Source: Craspedostauros australis
Lineage: Eukaryota; Bacillariophyta; Bacillariophyceae; Mastogloiales; Achnanthaceae
Direction: 5' to 3'
Length of the DNA: 64,000 nucleotides
NCBI GenBank assembly: GCA_026770025.1
Contig: JAMXDE010000029.1
Span: forward strand, 558,001-622,000
Positions 63,861 to 64,000 of the stretch are shown here, piece after piece. The position numbers and the translations under genes are program-made. The first letter of the stretch is position 1. The number at the start of each line of letters is the position of its first letter. Under the pieces are notes generated by a model. The model searched no databases. It saw only the letters and a list, made by a program, of their open reading frames with translations, and had not been told where the DNA came from.

Positions 63861-64000
63861 GTTGATTCGTTGTTTCGTCGTTGGTGCGCTCGCGCCCTTG
63901 ATTTCCGTCTGTTTCTGTGTTGTCACTTTTTCGAATTTCGCTTGTTGTTGCGTGGAGTTGAGATTCAATGGGGGACAGTCTATTACCGAACACGGTATCA

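Larger units (their letters stand above)
57836..64000 (-). mobile_element. Ty1/copia LTR retrotransposon, right-truncated by window edge
   Basis: A gag-pol unit on the minus strand runs from a gag ATG at 63860 to a pol stop at 58065. Domain order is gag with two zinc knuckles, protease, GAG-pre-integrase HHCC, integrase, reverse transcriptase, RNase H, which is the copia order. The 3' LTR appears to start at 58044, next to a purine tract. The 5' LTR is beyond the window edge, so the boundary and age cannot be measured. Two in-frame stops interrupt gag-pol. Confidence 0.9.

Noticed and set aside
63941-64000. Primer-binding site of the copia element
   Set aside because: The sense strand reads TGATACCGTG, which resembles the reverse complement of the usual TGGTATCA start, not the site itself; the true site may lie beyond the window.
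1-64000. tRNA, rRNA, CRISPR or bacterial operon signals
   Set aside because: A visual search for T-loop GTTCGA-type boxes found only coding or unstructured matches; no repeats with spacers and no rRNA-like blocks were seen.

Overview
The window looks like nuclear DNA of a photosynthetic stramenopile with a secondary red plastid, most likely a diatom or close relative. Four lines point this way. Genes are interrupted by short GT-AG introns (about 160-430 bp) whose phases join cleanly. Four or more proteins begin with a signal peptide followed by a phenylalanine at the predicted cleavage site (ASAFAP-like plastid presequences). One predicted protein (12465-13289) carries a W-G-S / W-D-W-R-like C-terminal module that I associate with diatom proteins. 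A Ty1/copia element fills the right end. No tRNA, rRNA, CRISPR or bacterial-style operon was seen. Species cannot be named from sequence alone.

Layout, left to right: end of a TPR protein (1-1437, +); a five-exon GMC oxidoreductase that keeps the marker residues of fatty acid photodecarboxylase (3636-6957, +); a plastid-targeted protein of unknown function (7819-8811, +); NOP2-type rRNA cytosine methyltransferase (9486-11504, -); a glutamine/histidine-rich protein with the stramenopile module (12465-13289, -); LPA1-like photosystem II assembly factor (15836-17662, -); copine (18341-20494, +); DUF829/TMEM53 hydrolase (20840-21955, -); a multi-span membrane protein (22620-24050, -) divergently paired with a small SAM methyltransferase (24320-25921, +); JMJD4-type oxygenase (27077-28618, +); plastid-targeted DJ-1 (28905-30090, -); a giant polyQ SET-like protein in five exons (31569-38675, -); MYG1 exonuclease with a plastid-type presequence (39513-40808, -); a low-complexity membrane protein of 1,205 residues (42065-45682, +); UXT prefoldin-like subunit (45955-46404, -); a diacylglycerol-lipase-like multi-span lipase in four exons (47351-51196, +); a tandem-domain HVA22/REEP protein (51918-52931, +); a membrane-anchored metallophosphatase with a PSxPS stalk (53146-55158, -); 2.7 kb without genes; and a copia retrotransposon on the minus strand (about 57.8 kb to beyond the right edge).

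The genes are not an operon-like unit, but themes recur: plastid functions (LPA1, the FAP-like enzyme, plastid DJ-1, plastid MYG1 and the unknown at 7819), translation (NOP2, JMJD4) and ER or plasma-membrane lipid biology (copine, DAG-lipase-like, HVA22). The best candidate for something unusual is the FAP-like enzyme. Next come the tandem HVA22 protein, the stalked phosphatase, the SET-like giant, the plastid-type leader on MYG1, and recurrent short GTAC/GAGCTA hairpins confined to non-coding DNA. All calls rest on reading the sequence; no database search or alignment was run.
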